Shown here: in pieces, positions 1 to 7,776 of the stretch
Position numbering within the stretch: the stretch's first letter is position 1
Layout: every line of letters begins with the position of its first letter
From: Phycisphaerae bacterium
Lineage (GTDB): Bacteria > Planctomycetota > Phycisphaerae > FEN-1346 > JAACEH01
Assembly: GCA_012729015.1 (NCBI GenBank)
Contig: JAAYDY010000035.1
Location: 1-32,219 of the forward strand
Reading direction: 5' to 3'
Length of the DNA: 32,219 nt
Position numbers and translations under genes: made by a program
The notes under the pieces: model-generated
What the model saw: the letters and a program-made list of their open reading frames with translations, nothing else
Databases searched by the model: none
Told to the model about the DNA's origin: nothing

Positions 1-505
1 CGGGGCTTGAGGTTCTTAAGGAGACCGTGACCGGGGGCTGCGGCTCGACGAAACGGCCGTCGAGCCTTCGCCCCCGGCTAAGCTCTCGTCGGCCCTTCGG
101 GCCTCAGATGCTGGCGTGCCAGGGGCTAACCCAGAAAGCCTGAGGCGCAGGACTGTCCACTCCAACGAACGACCGCCGCACATGCCAGAATCTTTGGGCA
201 CGCCCCCAGCGGGGGTGCGAGACGATTTTGCTTGATTCGTACCGTGCGGACGGTAAAGTATCACTTGGAGAATGTATTGAGGATTTTTGCGCAGTTGAGG
301 CACTGTGTAGGCAGTGTTGCGGCGGCATGGGGGCCGCCGCCCCCGGTAAGGGGCTGCCGACGCAGAACCATGTGAGGGTGCCCGAGGCTTCCCTGCGAAG
401 CGGGCACATCGCAGACGTCCGGACGATGGATGGACCTCCGGCCCTGGGTGGGGCGGAGACGGTCGGACCCGAAGGCAGCACGAGCGGCAGCTTGGGAACC
501 TGAAT
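1..505. other. Non-coding, hairpin-rich region; candidate structured RNA
   Basis: No convincing gene is seen here; the short open frames have no family resemblance. Several strong stems can be drawn on the plus strand. One is a two-part hairpin at 31-77 (8 bp and 9 bp arms). Another is a junction at 101-146 holding two small hairpins. A three-way junction spans 304-364: TGTGT/ACGCA plus GGCAG/CTGCC enclosing hairpins 319-340 and 341-353. A hairpin sits at 378-407 (GTGCCCG/CGGGCAC), and a nested pair at 417-468. A weak promoter, TTGATT-16-TAAAGT, lies at 232-259. GC-rich DNA folds easily, so structure alone is weak evidence. In some lineages 6S RNA lies near rny, but I cannot match this region to 6S, tmRNA, RNase P or SRP RNA. 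Confidence 0.35.
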
Positions 506-928
506 CGAAAAACGAATGGTCGTTGTGTCTTATGACGGGGGCGGCTGACGCGCATCAGAGCCGGCCGAGCCCAGGTAACTCAAAGGACACCAACACGTTG
601 GAACGGAAACGCGGCAATCGGCGGCCCGACCGCCACTCAGGACGAGGGGGGTTTCCCGATCATCCCGTGGGATGACGGCGCCCTGGGGCTGTTGGCCGTT
701 CTCGTGCCTCATTCGTTTTTCTTCAGCGTTCGCCGGCTGGCTGGGCCGAACGCTTCCTTGCCATCCATTCCTGCGATGTTCCCTTGCCGCAGGCACGGCT
801 GATGCCGATGCCCGGCCCCTGGAGTTTTGATACGTGAGCGGCCGTCCGCCGCCCTAACGCCGGTGGCACACCTTATATGGGGTGCGCCGCGTTGCGGCCG
901 GTCTGGTGCGGTCCGGAAAGGGGATGCC
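506..928. other. Intergenic region upstream of rny
   Basis: No gene is recognised. A 12-bp inverted repeat pairs 507-518 (GAAAAACGAATG) with 710-721. Compact palindromes lie at 659-674 (TCATCCC gt GGGATGA) and 725-754 (AGCGTTCG / CGAACGCT arms). None is followed by a T-run on the plus strand, so none looks like a normal terminator. No clear sigma-70 promoter for rny could be chosen. Confidence 0.4.
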
Positions 929-2521
929 ATGAGTGTGCCCATTGTGTTGGCGCAGATCGGCGCGCTGGAAATCGTTCTGATCGTGTTGGTGGTGGCTGCG
1001 GCCGGCTTCGGCGGCTGGGCGTTTCTTCAGTACAGCAAGTTCAAGAAGGCCCACGGCGAGGCGACGGCCATTGTCGAGCAGGCGCGCGGCGAGGCCGAGA
1101 GGCGGGTCAAGGAGGCCGAGGTCGAGGCCCGCGACAAGACCCTGAAGGCACGCGACCAGTTCCAGAAGGAAACCGAGGCCACCCGCCAGGAGCTCAAGGG
1201 CATCGAGCGGCGGCTGGAGAAACGCGAAGACAGCCTCACGGAGCAGTCCGAGTTGCTCGTCCGCAAGGAGAAGACCATCGAGTCGATCGAGCGGCGGCTG
1301 AGCGACCGCGAGAAGGAGATCGACACGAAGAAGGCCGAGATCGAGGCGGCGCTGGCCAAGGAATTGGACCAGTTGCGTCAGATTTCGGGAATGAACCGCG
1401 ATCAGGCCTGCGAGCTTTTCCTCAAGCGCGTCTCGGAGGAGATGGAGCAGGAGGAAGCGGACATCATCAAGGCGGTGGTGGACCGGGCGAACGAGGAAGC
1501 GGCGACGCAGGCCCGCAACATCGTGGTGCAGAGCATCCAGCGTCTGGCCAGCGAAATTACGATGGAAAGCACCGTGGCGTCGGTGGACATTCCGAGCGAC
1601 GAGATGAAGGGCCGCGTCATCGGCCGCGAGGGCCGCAACATCCGGGCCTTCGAGAAGGCCACGGGCGTGGACGTGATCGTGGACGACACCCCCGGCGTGG
1701 TGATCGTCAGCGGGCACGACAGCGTCCGCCGCGAGATCGGCCGCCGGGCCATGGCCAAGCTGATCCTGGACGGCCGCATTCATCCGGCCCGGATCGAAGA
1801 GATTGCCGCCGAGACCCGCAAGGAGGTCGAGGCCGAGATGCAGGAAGCCGGGCGGCAGGCCATCATGGACATGAAGATTCGCGGGGTGAACAACAAGATC
1901 ATCCCGCTGCTGGGCCGTCTGCGGTTCCGCACGAGCTACGGGCAGAACGTGCTGGAGCACGCGATCGAGGTGGCGCACCTGTCGGGGATGATCGCCGAGC
2001 AGCTGGGTCTGGACGCGCGGCTGGCGCGGCGGGCCGGGCTGCTGCACGACATCGGCAAGGCCGTGGACCACGAGGTCGAGGGCGGGCACCCGGAGATCGG
2101 GGCCGACCTGCTTCGCCGCTACGGCGAGGCGACCGAAGTGGTCGAGGCGGCCGGGTGCCATCACGACCTGAAGCCGGCCAGCAACATCTACGCCTGGGTG
2201 GTGTCGTCGGCCGATGCGGTGAGCGCGTCGCGGCCTGGCGCGCGGCGCGAGTCGCTGGAACGGTACATTCAGCGGCTGGAGAAGCTGGAGTCGATCGCGA
2301 TGCAGTTCAAGGACAAGGGCGTGGAATCGGCTTACGCGATCCAGGCCGGCCGCGAGCTGCGCGTCATCGTCGAGGCCGACAAGGCCGACGACGCCATGGC
2401 GACGAAACTGGCCCGCGACATTGCCAAGCAGATCGAGACCGAGTTGACGTTCCCGGGCGAGATTCGCGTGACGGCCATCCGCGAGAAGCGAGCCATCGAG
2501 TACGCCCGCTACGTGTCGTGA
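929..2521 (+). CDS. rny: Ribonuclease Y
   Basis: Membrane-anchored endoribonuclease of the RNase Y family, which starts mRNA decay by internal cleavage. The 530-residue protein has the full family layout: one N-terminal membrane segment (about 12-32), a long charged coiled coil (about 38-200), a KH RNA-binding domain with the GREG loop at about 232-235, and an HD metal-dependent phosphohydrolase domain with the catalytic HD pair at H373-D374 (LLHDIGKA). Length is normal for the family (about 520). ATG 929 is chosen because it follows the ribosome-binding site GGAAAGGGG and places the membrane anchor at the extreme N-terminus; the upstream in-frame extension has no such features. It appears to be a single-gene unit, followed by a repeat-filled spacer. 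Confidence 0.95.
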   Translation: MSVPIVLAQIGALEIVLIVLVVAAAGFGGWAFLQYSKFKKAHGEATAIVEQARGEAERRVKEAEVEARDKTLKARDQFQKETEATRQELKGIERRLEKREDSLTEQSELLVRKEKTIESIERRLSDREKEIDTKKAEIEAALAKELDQLRQISGMNRDQACELFLKRVSEEMEQEEADIIKAVVDRANEEAATQARNIVVQSIQRLASEITMESTVASVDIPSDEMKGRVIGREGRNIRAFEKATGVDVIVDDTPGVVIVSGHDSVRREIGRRAMAKLILDGRIHPARIEEIAAETRKEVEAEMQEAGRQAIMDMKIRGVNNKIIPLLGRLRFRTSYGQNVLEHAIEVAHLSGMIAEQLGLDARLARRAGLLHDIGKAVDHEVEGGHPEIGADLLRRYGEATEVVEAAGCHHDLKPASNIYAWVVSSADAVSASRPGARRESLERYIQRLEKLESIAMQFKDKGVESAYAIQAGRELRVIVEADKADDAMATKLARDIAKQIETELTFPGEIRVTAIREKRAIEYARYVS

Positions 2522-2533
2522 CCGGCATGGCAT

Positions 2534-2812
2534 GTGAAGCGACGGCCTGGCCCCTCCCCCCTGGAGGGGGAGGGTGGCCCGCAGGGCCGGGTGAGGGGGG
2601 CGAGCGGAGAAACCGCTACGATTTCGAAGCGACTTCTCTGTTCGACCCTCACCGCCCCTCGACGGCGCTGGGGGCTCTCCCTGCAAGCAGGGCGAGGGGT
2701 TGAGCCGCGTGTTGCGCGTGTGGCAGGTGACACAGCTCCGCGTGGGTCCGGGGGACCCACCCTACCTCTGGGTGCCATGCCTGCCCCGTCAGGCATGCGG
2801 CAAGCCTGGTGG
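2534..2812. repeat. Composite palindromic repeat cluster (150-bp block plus two hairpin elements)
   Basis: It begins with a block at about 2551-2700 that recurs at 5261-5410. Inside it are a 9-bp-arm hairpin (2552-2574, CCCTCCCCC/GGGGGAGGG), GGCCC-gca-GGGCC (2577-2589), and a CTCTCCCTGC-type hairpin near 2675-2696. It is followed by a GTGGGTCC-ggg-GGACCCAC element (2742-2760) and an ATGCCTG-ccccgt-CAGGCAT element (2777-2796). It fills the rny/nucleoside hydrolase spacer; nothing coding is seen. Confidence 0.85.
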
Positions 2813-2906
2813 CTTGGCCGCTTGCGGCCATGAAGGGCGACTCAGGATCGCGCGATGACGGGGGTCGCCGGTCGGTGCGGCGGAAGGCGTGCTTCGGGAG
2901 GCTTCT

Positions 2907-3788
2907 GTGCCTATGGAACCCGTCGACCTGTGGCTCGATACAGACATCGGCAACGACATTGACGACGCGGTGGCGCTGGCGTATCTGCTGCGGCAGCCGC
3001 GGGCGAACCTGGTGGGCGTCTCGACGGTGACCGGCCCCGTGGCGGACCGGGCGCGGATCGCCTCGGCGGTGGCTATGGCCGCCGGACGCGATGACGTGCC
3101 GATCTACGCCGGATGCGCCGACGCGATGAGCGGCCCAGGGCAACCGACCTGCCCGCAGGCCGAGCGGCTCGACGCCGTGCCGCACAGGAAGGACTTCGCC
3201 GCCGATCCAGCCGCCGCCCTGGCGGCCCTCGGGGCGGCCGCCCGCCGCACGCCGGGACGACTGACGCTGCTGGCCGTCGGTCCCCTGACGAACCTGGCCC
3301 GGTTTTTCCAGGACGATCCGGACCTTCCGCGGCTGCTTGGCCGCGTGGTCCTGATGGGCGGTCACTTCTATCCCGACAAACCCGGCGCCGAGTGGAACAT
3401 CCTGTGCGATCCCGTGGCGGCGGCCCGGGTGGCCGAGGCGCCGGTCGCGAGGACGTGGTACGGCCTGGACGTAACCCTGCAATGCCGGTTGCATCGCGAC
3501 GAAGTGCGGCAACGGTTCCGCGGGCCGCTCCTGGAGGCGGTGTACCGGTTCGCCGAGGTCTGGTTCCGGCGTCGGGAGCACATCGTGTTTCACGATCCGC
3601 TGGCGGCGGCGGCGATCTTCGAGCCGTCGTTGTGTACCCTGCGGCCCGCCCGGGTCGAGGTCCAGACCGCCGGCGAATTCCCCGGGCGCACCGTGCCGCA
3701 CGAGGCCGACCGGCCCGAGGCGGACCGCATCGCCACGACCGTGAACGCGAAAGCCTTCTTCGACCACTACTTCGCCGTGACGGCGTAA
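2907..3788 (+). CDS. Inosine/uridine-preferring nucleoside hydrolase family protein
   Basis: Predicted to hydrolyse the N-glycosidic bond of ribonucleosides in salvage. The family's N-terminal calcium-binding signature is present as DTDIGNDIDD (residues 11-20), and the later conserved stretches GPLTNLARF, the AEWNILCDP segment and the C-terminal HDPLA motif are all recognisable. The length of 293 residues is typical (300-320). No signal peptide is seen, so the enzyme should be cytoplasmic. GTG 2907 is chosen because GGGAGG at 2896-2901 sits 5 nt upstream; ATG 2913 (11 nt away) and GTG 2889 are in-frame alternatives. Substrate preference cannot be read from the sequence; related proteins also hydrolyse ADP-ribose or pyrimidine nucleosides. 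It stands alone, with a repeat cluster upstream. Confidence 0.9.
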   Translation: MPMEPVDLWLDTDIGNDIDDAVALAYLLRQPRANLVGVSTVTGPVADRARIASAVAMAAGRDDVPIYAGCADAMSGPGQPTCPQAERLDAVPHRKDFAADPAAALAALGAAARRTPGRLTLLAVGPLTNLARFFQDDPDLPRLLGRVVLMGGHFYPDKPGAEWNILCDPVAAARVAEAPVARTWYGLDVTLQCRLHRDEVRQRFRGPLLEAVYRFAEVWFRRREHIVFHDPLAAAAIFEPSLCTLRPARVEVQTAGEFPGRTVPHEADRPEADRIATTVNAKAFFDHYFAVTA

Positions 3789-3856
3789 GCGGCGAGCCGG
3801 CGTCCGCCGGGCCGCATCCACTCACGGCTCTCGATATCCGAAGCGGGAGGTGGGCC

Positions 3857-4534
3857 ATGGAAGTGACCTGTCCGACGTGCGGCGGCGCGATTGTACCGGA
3901 CGACGTGAACGTGGCCAAGGATGTGGCTTTCTGCCGCACGTGCAACGAGGCGTTCTCCCTGAGCGGCCTGGTGGACGAGGCCAAGGGCGATTTCGCCGGC
4001 GTGGACGTACACGAGATTCCCGCGGGTGTGGTCGTGGAAAACTACGGCAGCCGGTTGACGGTGTCGGCATCGACGCGCAACGGCTGGGCGTTCGGCTGGC
4101 TCATCTTCGCCATCGGCTTCGGCATCGTGGCGCCGGGCGTCATGATCGGCAGCCAGATCAAGGGCGGCACATTCGAGATCGCCCTGACGTTGTTCGCCGT
4201 GCCCTTTGCGGCCGTGGGCGCCTTGGCCACCTACATGACTCTGCTGATGACCATCGGCCGCGTGCGGATCGAACTCGACGCCGATCGGCTGGAGGTCTTC
4301 ACAGGCTTCGCCTCGCTGGGGCGGCGCAAGTCGGTTCGCCTGGCGAGTGTGACGAGGGTCTACCTGGCCGCCTCCGGCACACGCGTCAACGACCAGCCGG
4401 TGCCGTGCATCTGGATGGATATCGAGAACGACAAGCCCCTGAAATTCGGCACGTGGCTGCGCGACGATCGAAAGAGGTACGTCGGTGCGCTGTTGCAGCA
4501 GTTGGTTCGCGACCGGCAGCATGCGCGGCTGTAA
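3857..4534 (+). CDS. Zinc-ribbon membrane protein with PH-like C-terminal region (paralogue 1)
   Basis: No named family is recognised. The 225-residue protein opens with a four-cysteine zinc ribbon (CPTC at 5-8 and CRTC at 26-29), then a linker and two membrane segments (about 76-98 and 106-131). The soluble C-terminal part (about 135-225) has alternating strands like bacterial PH-like (DUF304-type) domains. ATG 3857 has GGGAGG upstream at 3845-3850. The next gene encodes a protein of the same order with its four cysteines at exactly the same residue numbers, so the two arose by tandem duplication. A membrane-anchored metal-binding sensor or scaffold role is a guess. Confidence 0.75.
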   Translation: MEVTCPTCGGAIVPDDVNVAKDVAFCRTCNEAFSLSGLVDEAKGDFAGVDVHEIPAGVVVENYGSRLTVSASTRNGWAFGWLIFAIGFGIVAPGVMIGSQIKGGTFEIALTLFAVPFAAVGALATYMTLLMTIGRVRIELDADRLEVFTGFASLGRRKSVRLASVTRVYLAASGTRVNDQPVPCIWMDIENDKPLKFGTWLRDDRKRYVGALLQQLVRDRQHARL

Positions 4535-4573
4535 CGCGGATCCGGAGATCGACGGCCGTCAGGAGGATTCCGC

Positions 4574-5203
4574 TTGAGTGACCCCTGTCCGACGTGCGGC
4601 CTTGCCTTGGCTGTCGATGAGTCCGCGGTGCGGGCCGGGCTCGCCCTCTGTTCGTCGTGCGGCAGCGTGTGGCTGCGCGAGCAAGGCAAGAACGCCGACG
4701 GCGCCGACGCGATCGAGTTCCGTCCGCTTCCCGGCCGCGTCCGCTTCGAGCGGCACGGCGACGGCGATTTTACGATCACCGCCTCGATTCTCCAGCCCGC
4801 CGCGGTGTACCTGGTGCTGTTCTCCCTGGTGTGTGTCTACGGTGCCGCCCGGACCGGCGTTCGGGGCGACTGGATCCTGTTTATACTGTCAGTAGCCGGC
4901 GCTGTGGCGGGCGTGGGCATGTGCCTGGAGTTCATCGCCGGCCGGTTTCGCCTGGAGGTCCGCGCCGGCGAGGGACGCCTTGATGAAGGTTTCGCGGGGT
5001 TTCATCGCACCAGGTCGTTGCCGTGGGCCGACGTGACGAGCGTCGATCAGAACGTGTCGCGACGGTGGAAGATGAGCCGCATTGTGCTCAACATGAAAGA
5101 CGGGCGTCGGGTTTTTCTGGGCGGCGCTCTGCCGGAGGATCGGCTGCGGGCGGTGTTGCGACTGCTTCGCTACATGGTCGAGTTGCAGTGTCGGGTCTGT
5201 TGA
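4574..5203 (+). CDS. Zinc-ribbon membrane protein with PH-like C-terminal region (paralogue 2)
   Basis: Second member of the tandem pair, 209 residues. It has cysteines at 5, 8, 26 and 29 as in its neighbour, two membrane segments (about 75-92 and 99-121), and a C-terminal PH-like region with an arginine/tryptophan-rich strand pattern. The start is an unusual TTG at 4574, supported by AGGAGG at 4561-4566, 7 nt upstream; no ATG or GTG in frame fits better. The gap to the upstream paralogue is only 39 nt, so the two are probably co-transcribed. The last residues and the stop codon lie inside a palindromic repeat (5190-5209), so the original C-terminus may have been slightly altered by repeat insertion. 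Function unknown. Confidence 0.75.
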   Translation: MSDPCPTCGLALAVDESAVRAGLALCSSCGSVWLREQGKNADGADAIEFRPLPGRVRFERHGDGDFTITASILQPAAVYLVLFSLVCVYGAARTGVRGDWILFILSVAGAVAGVGMCLEFIAGRFRLEVRAGEGRLDEGFAGFHRTRSLPWADVTSVDQNVSRRWKMSRIVLNMKDGRRVFLGGALPEDRLRAVLRLLRYMVELQCRVC

Positions 5204-5480
5204 CCCGACCTACGCGCTGTTGATCCGACGGTCGCGCTGGGAGGGAGAGCGGCTGTTGACCCCTCCCCCCTGGAGGGGGAGGGTGGCCCGCAGGGCCGGG
5301 TGAGGGGGCGAGCGGAGAAGACGGTGCGAGTTCGAAGGGTATCCGGCGTTCGACCCTCACCGCCCCTCGGCTGCGCTCGGTGCACCTCTCCCTGCAAGCC
5401 GGGTGAGCGGGTGCAGGGGTGGGCTGCGCACGCGGGGTAGACCAACAGAACACGTGAGTCCGGGGGATCCACGCTACGGG
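5190..5480. repeat. Palindromic repeat cluster including second 150-bp block
   Basis: It starts with GTCGGGTC-tgtt-GACCCGAC (5190-5209), overlapping the end of the preceding gene. Then comes the block 5261-5410, a diverged copy of 2551-2700 with the same 9-bp-arm hairpin (5262-5284), and a degenerate copy of the GTGGGTCC-type element (5454-5472). No coding capacity is supported. Confidence 0.8.
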
Positions 5481-5504
5481 CCGAACCTGAGAAAGGAGCA
5501 TGTC

Positions 5505-5951
5505 ATGATCCCACGCATCATTCGCTTTGGCCTTGTGTGTCTGTCCTGCGCATGCCTCACCGGTTGCCAGCCGTCACCGCACGAAATGCAGCAGCAGGCG
5601 TTTGAGCTTCAGCAGCGACACATGGATCTGGTCTCGCAGGCTATGGAGTCGACGATCGGCTATGGCTGCGTCTCAATTCGGCCTGAGCCAGTGGGCGCCA
5701 CACTGTGGATTGATGGGGCGGAGATCATCAGCGATGCCGAGGCGCTGACGATGCCACTGGGCGTGCATGAATTCACTGCCCGCTGGCCTGACGGCGCTGA
5801 AGCGACTCGTCGCGTGTTCGTGCCCCAAATGGATGTGACGTATGACATCAGTTACCAGTCGACCATGGGCGAGTCCAGTGGCCGCATGAAGTATTCCGGC
5901 AAACCGGAGGTCAAGAAAACCGTGATCGTCTTGACAAAGCCTGGCACGTAA
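5505..5951 (+). CDS. Small lipoprotein with PEGA-like domain
   Basis: A 148-residue exported protein. The N-terminus is a lipoprotein signal peptide ending in the lipobox LTGC, with the lipidated Cys at 21, so it should be membrane-anchored outside the cytoplasm. A Gln-rich stretch follows (about 28-40). The segment from about 52 (VSIRPEPVGATLWIDG) resembles the start of a PEGA domain, a surface-protein fold in which a beta-strand ends in a short G-containing turn. ATG 5505 is preceded by AAAGGAG at 5492-5498. It appears to be a single-gene unit between two repeat clusters. Molecular role unknown; the PEGA assignment is moderate. Confidence 0.75.
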   Translation: MIPRIIRFGLVCLSCACLTGCQPSPHEMQQQAFELQQRHMDLVSQAMESTIGYGCVSIRPEPVGATLWIDGAEIISDAEALTMPLGVHEFTARWPDGAEATRRVFVPQMDVTYDISYQSTMGESSGRMKYSGKPEVKKTVIVLTKPGT

Positions 5952-5979
5952 GACCAGCACCCGCCCGGCCGTGCGGCCC

Positions 5980-6010
5980 GGCACCTCTCCCTGCAAGCAG
6001 GGAGAGGCGT
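5980..6010. repeat. CTCTCCCTGC-type palindrome
   Basis: A near-perfect hairpin, CCTCTCCCTGC-aa-GCAGGGAGAGG, just downstream of the small lipoprotein gene. The same core appears near 2675-2696, 5387-5408 and 32068-32091. It may act as a weak stem at the transcript end, but no T-run follows. Confidence 0.75.
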
Positions 6011-6079
6011 TGAGGCGCCGGATGCCATGGCCGCACAATGCAGGGGCAGTCTCCAAGGGTCGCCAGAGAGGAGAGGACC

Positions 6080-7066
6080 ATGAAATGGTTTTTGTCCGAC
6101 CGTGATCGCGGGGCGTCCGTGTGGGCGGTGCTCGTGGGGGCCGTCGTGTGCCTGGCCGGGGCGTGCTCGTCGTCGGGCGGCGACGAGGCGGCCGCTGAAC
6201 TGAAGGTGGACACGACGTCGCGCACCGTGGTCCTGACGGCCGTGGTTGCGGAGCACAAGGCGGCCGACGCCGACGCGAAGGCGTCGAAGCCGCCGACGCT
6301 GGAATACCTGTTGGTGGCCTCGGGCGGCAAGGCCGACAAGGCCGCCCTGGTGACGCAGGTGCGCCCGGCGGCGTTGCGGCAGGCGCTGGTGAGCGTGGGG
6401 CTGGAGCCGGGCAAGGCCGTCACCGGCGCCGACCAGCAGCTCGACGGGCCGAAGGTCCGCATCGTCGTTCAGTACGAGGCGAGCGGCAAGAAGAAGTCGC
6501 ACGACGCGGCGCGGTTCATCGCCACGGCTGCCGACGGCAAACCGCTGGACGAGACGCCGTGGGTGTTCACCGGTTCGCGCGAAACGACCACTGCGGACGG
6601 CGCTTCAACCATCGAAGCCGAGGCCACCGGCAGCCTCGTGGGACTGCATGCGGCGGACGCCTCGTCGCTGATCGGCAACGCGCGGCCCGAGGCGTCGAAG
6701 CCGGCGGGCACATACCAGGCCAACACCGAGGCACTGCCTGCGGCCGGGACCGAGGTCCGCGTGGCGATCCAGCGTGTGGACGACAGTCCGCGACGGGTTC
6801 ACGTGTTCGTCAGCGGTCGCGTGCAGGGCGTCGGGTTCCGCAACTTCGTCACGGCGGGGGCCCAGAAGTTGAAGCTCACGGGCTGGGTCCGCAACCTGAA
6901 CGACGGCCGCGTGGAGGCGGTGGTGGAAGGTCCGGCCGAGGCCGTCGGGGAGTTGCTGGCCCAGATGCGGCGCGGGCCCAGGGAGGCCAACGTCACGGAC
7001 CTGAAGGTCGAGGACGAGAAACCCACCGGCGAGTTCAAGGCCTTCACGCGGAAACCGAACGGGTAA
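6080..7066 (+). CDS. YdjY-domain lipoprotein fused to a C-terminal acylphosphatase
   Basis: A 328-residue two-domain exported protein. The N-terminus has a signal sequence with a cysteine at 29 (LAGAC, an atypical lipobox). Residues about 42-235 resemble the YdjY family (a LEYLLV and GGKA segment, PWVFTGSRE, and a late NTEALPAAGTEV strand), common in planctomycetes. Residues about 236-328 form a complete acylphosphatase domain with GRVQGVGFR (catalytic Arg) and GWVRNLNDG (catalytic Asn). Acylphosphatases hydrolyse carboxyl-phosphate bonds and are normally free ~90-residue cytoplasmic enzymes, so an exported fused copy is odd. ATG 6080 follows GAGAGGA. An acyl-phosphate substrate outside the cytoplasm is not obvious; the fold could also serve as a binding module. 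Confidence 0.8.
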   Translation: MKWFLSDRDRGASVWAVLVGAVVCLAGACSSSGGDEAAAELKVDTTSRTVVLTAVVAEHKAADADAKASKPPTLEYLLVASGGKADKAALVTQVRPAALRQALVSVGLEPGKAVTGADQQLDGPKVRIVVQYEASGKKKSHDAARFIATAADGKPLDETPWVFTGSRETTTADGASTIEAEATGSLVGLHAADASSLIGNARPEASKPAGTYQANTEALPAAGTEVRVAIQRVDDSPRRVHVFVSGRVQGVGFRNFVTAGAQKLKLTGWVRNLNDGRVEAVVEGPAEAVGELLAQMRRGPREANVTDLKVEDEKPTGEFKAFTRKPNG

Positions 7067-7074
7067 GGGAACGC

Positions 7075-7115
7075 GTGGGTCCGGGGGACCCACCCTACCA
7101 CTGCAAGCAGGGGTT
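7075..7115. repeat. GTGGGTCC-type palindrome with partial neighbour
   Basis: A perfect GTGGGTCC-ggg-GGACCCAC hairpin (7075-7093) lies just past the stop of the fusion gene, flanked by GCG and CCTAC. A worn remnant of the CTGCAAGCAG repeat follows (about 7101-7112). Confidence 0.8.
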
Positions 7116-7140
7116 GAGGCGCGTGCGTCGGGTTTTTCGC

Positions 7141-7184
7141 TTGCCACGGGGGCGCTCTGGGGTATAATGTTAAGCGTGCTTAAC
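7141..7184 (+). promoter_or_regulatory. Sigma-70-type promoter with 16-bp palindromic operator for the iron-uptake operon
   Basis: TTGCCA (7141-7146), a 16-nt spacer, then a perfect TATAAT (7163-7168). Directly after it lies GTTAAGC-GT-GCTTAAC (7169-7184), covering the expected transcription start. Binding there would block transcription. Its position ahead of a DtxR-family gene and feoAB makes a metal-responsive operator the natural reading. The in-frame ATG at 7167 overlaps the -10 box and cannot be the translation start. Confidence 0.8.
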
Positions 7185-7232
7185 TTTCCGGCCGCCCCCA
7201 GGGTGGCCGTTGGCAGGCAGAGGGCTGTGGGC

Positions 7233-7733
7233 GTGAGCGACGTGGAGTTGACCTCTTCGATGGAAGACTACCTGGAGGCCGTGCTGGGGCTCCAGTGCGA
7301 GGGCGGCGCCGCCCGGGTCCGCGACATCGCCGGCCGCCTGGACGTCAGCATGTCGGCGGTCACGGCGGCGATGAGGACGCTCGCCGATCGCGGCCTGGTC
7401 CACTACGATCCGTACCGCCAGGTGACGTTGACGGAGCCGGGCCGCCGGGCCGCCGAGGAGATCACCGACCGGCACCAGGTGTTGCGCCGGTTTCTGACGA
7501 AGGTGCTGGGGCTGTCTCCGGCGGTGGCCGAGGCCAACGCCTGTCGCATGGAGCACGTGGTGGACAACGCGGTGCTGGACCGCCTGGCGGCGTTCGGCCG
7601 ATTCGTGGCCCAGTGGCCGCCGGTGATGCAGAAGCAGTTGAACGATTCCCTGGTCGGTCCGCGGACCGGCGCGGGGCCGGTCGCCAAGGCCGCCCCCCGC
7701 GTCGGCAGGAGCAGGAAGCGGAGCCGGGGTTGA
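7233..7733 (+). CDS. DtxR/MntR-family metal-dependent transcriptional regulator
   Basis: A 166-residue cytoplasmic regulator. The N-terminus (SMEDYLEAVLGLQ) and the following winged-helix region (RDIAGRLDVSMSAVTAAMRTLADRGLV) are typical of the DtxR/MntR family, followed by the metal-binding and dimerisation helices (HQVLRRFL, then CRMEHVVD). DtxR members repress in the presence of Fe(II) or Mn(II). It is shorter than DtxR itself (226) because it lacks the SH3-like domain; a separate FeoA with that fold follows. GTG 7233 is chosen because an AGAGGG site lies 8 nt upstream and the longer frame runs into the promoter. It leads the feo operon and has a palindromic operator at its own promoter, so it is probably autoregulated. 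Confidence 0.88.
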   Translation: MSDVELTSSMEDYLEAVLGLQCEGGAARVRDIAGRLDVSMSAVTAAMRTLADRGLVHYDPYRQVTLTEPGRRAAEEITDRHQVLRRFLTKVLGLSPAVAEANACRMEHVVDNAVLDRLAAFGRFVAQWPPVMQKQLNDSLVGPRTGAGPVAKAAPRVGRSRKRSRG

Positions 7734-7776
7734 ACGAGCGCCGCCGGGTTGCGGCGCCATAGAGGAGACGTCAGTG

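Noticed and set aside
31..60. Possible tmRNA 5' end (GGGGGCTGCGGCTCGACG resembles the usual start)
   Set aside because: The sequence forms a closed local hairpin (31-77), there is no tag reading frame with resume codon, and no tRNA-like 3' end with T-arm and CCA follows.
461..482. Resemblance to the SRP RNA tip (GGTCGGACCCGAAGGCAGCA)
   Set aside because: Conserved bases on both sides of the asymmetric loop are missing, and the flanks do not pair into the long SRP hairpin.
725..754. Terminator upstream of rny
   Set aside because: The hairpin is strong, but the T-run lies before it, not after it, on the plus strand, and A-rich sequence follows it on the minus strand.
854..2686. 610-codon open frame on the minus strand opposite rny
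   Set aside because: Shadow of rny; composition is biased and there is no family resemblance, while rny has all its domains on the plus strand.
7167..7232. Upstream ATG start for the DtxR-family gene
   Set aside because: The ATG is part of the TATAAT -10 box, so the transcript begins after it.
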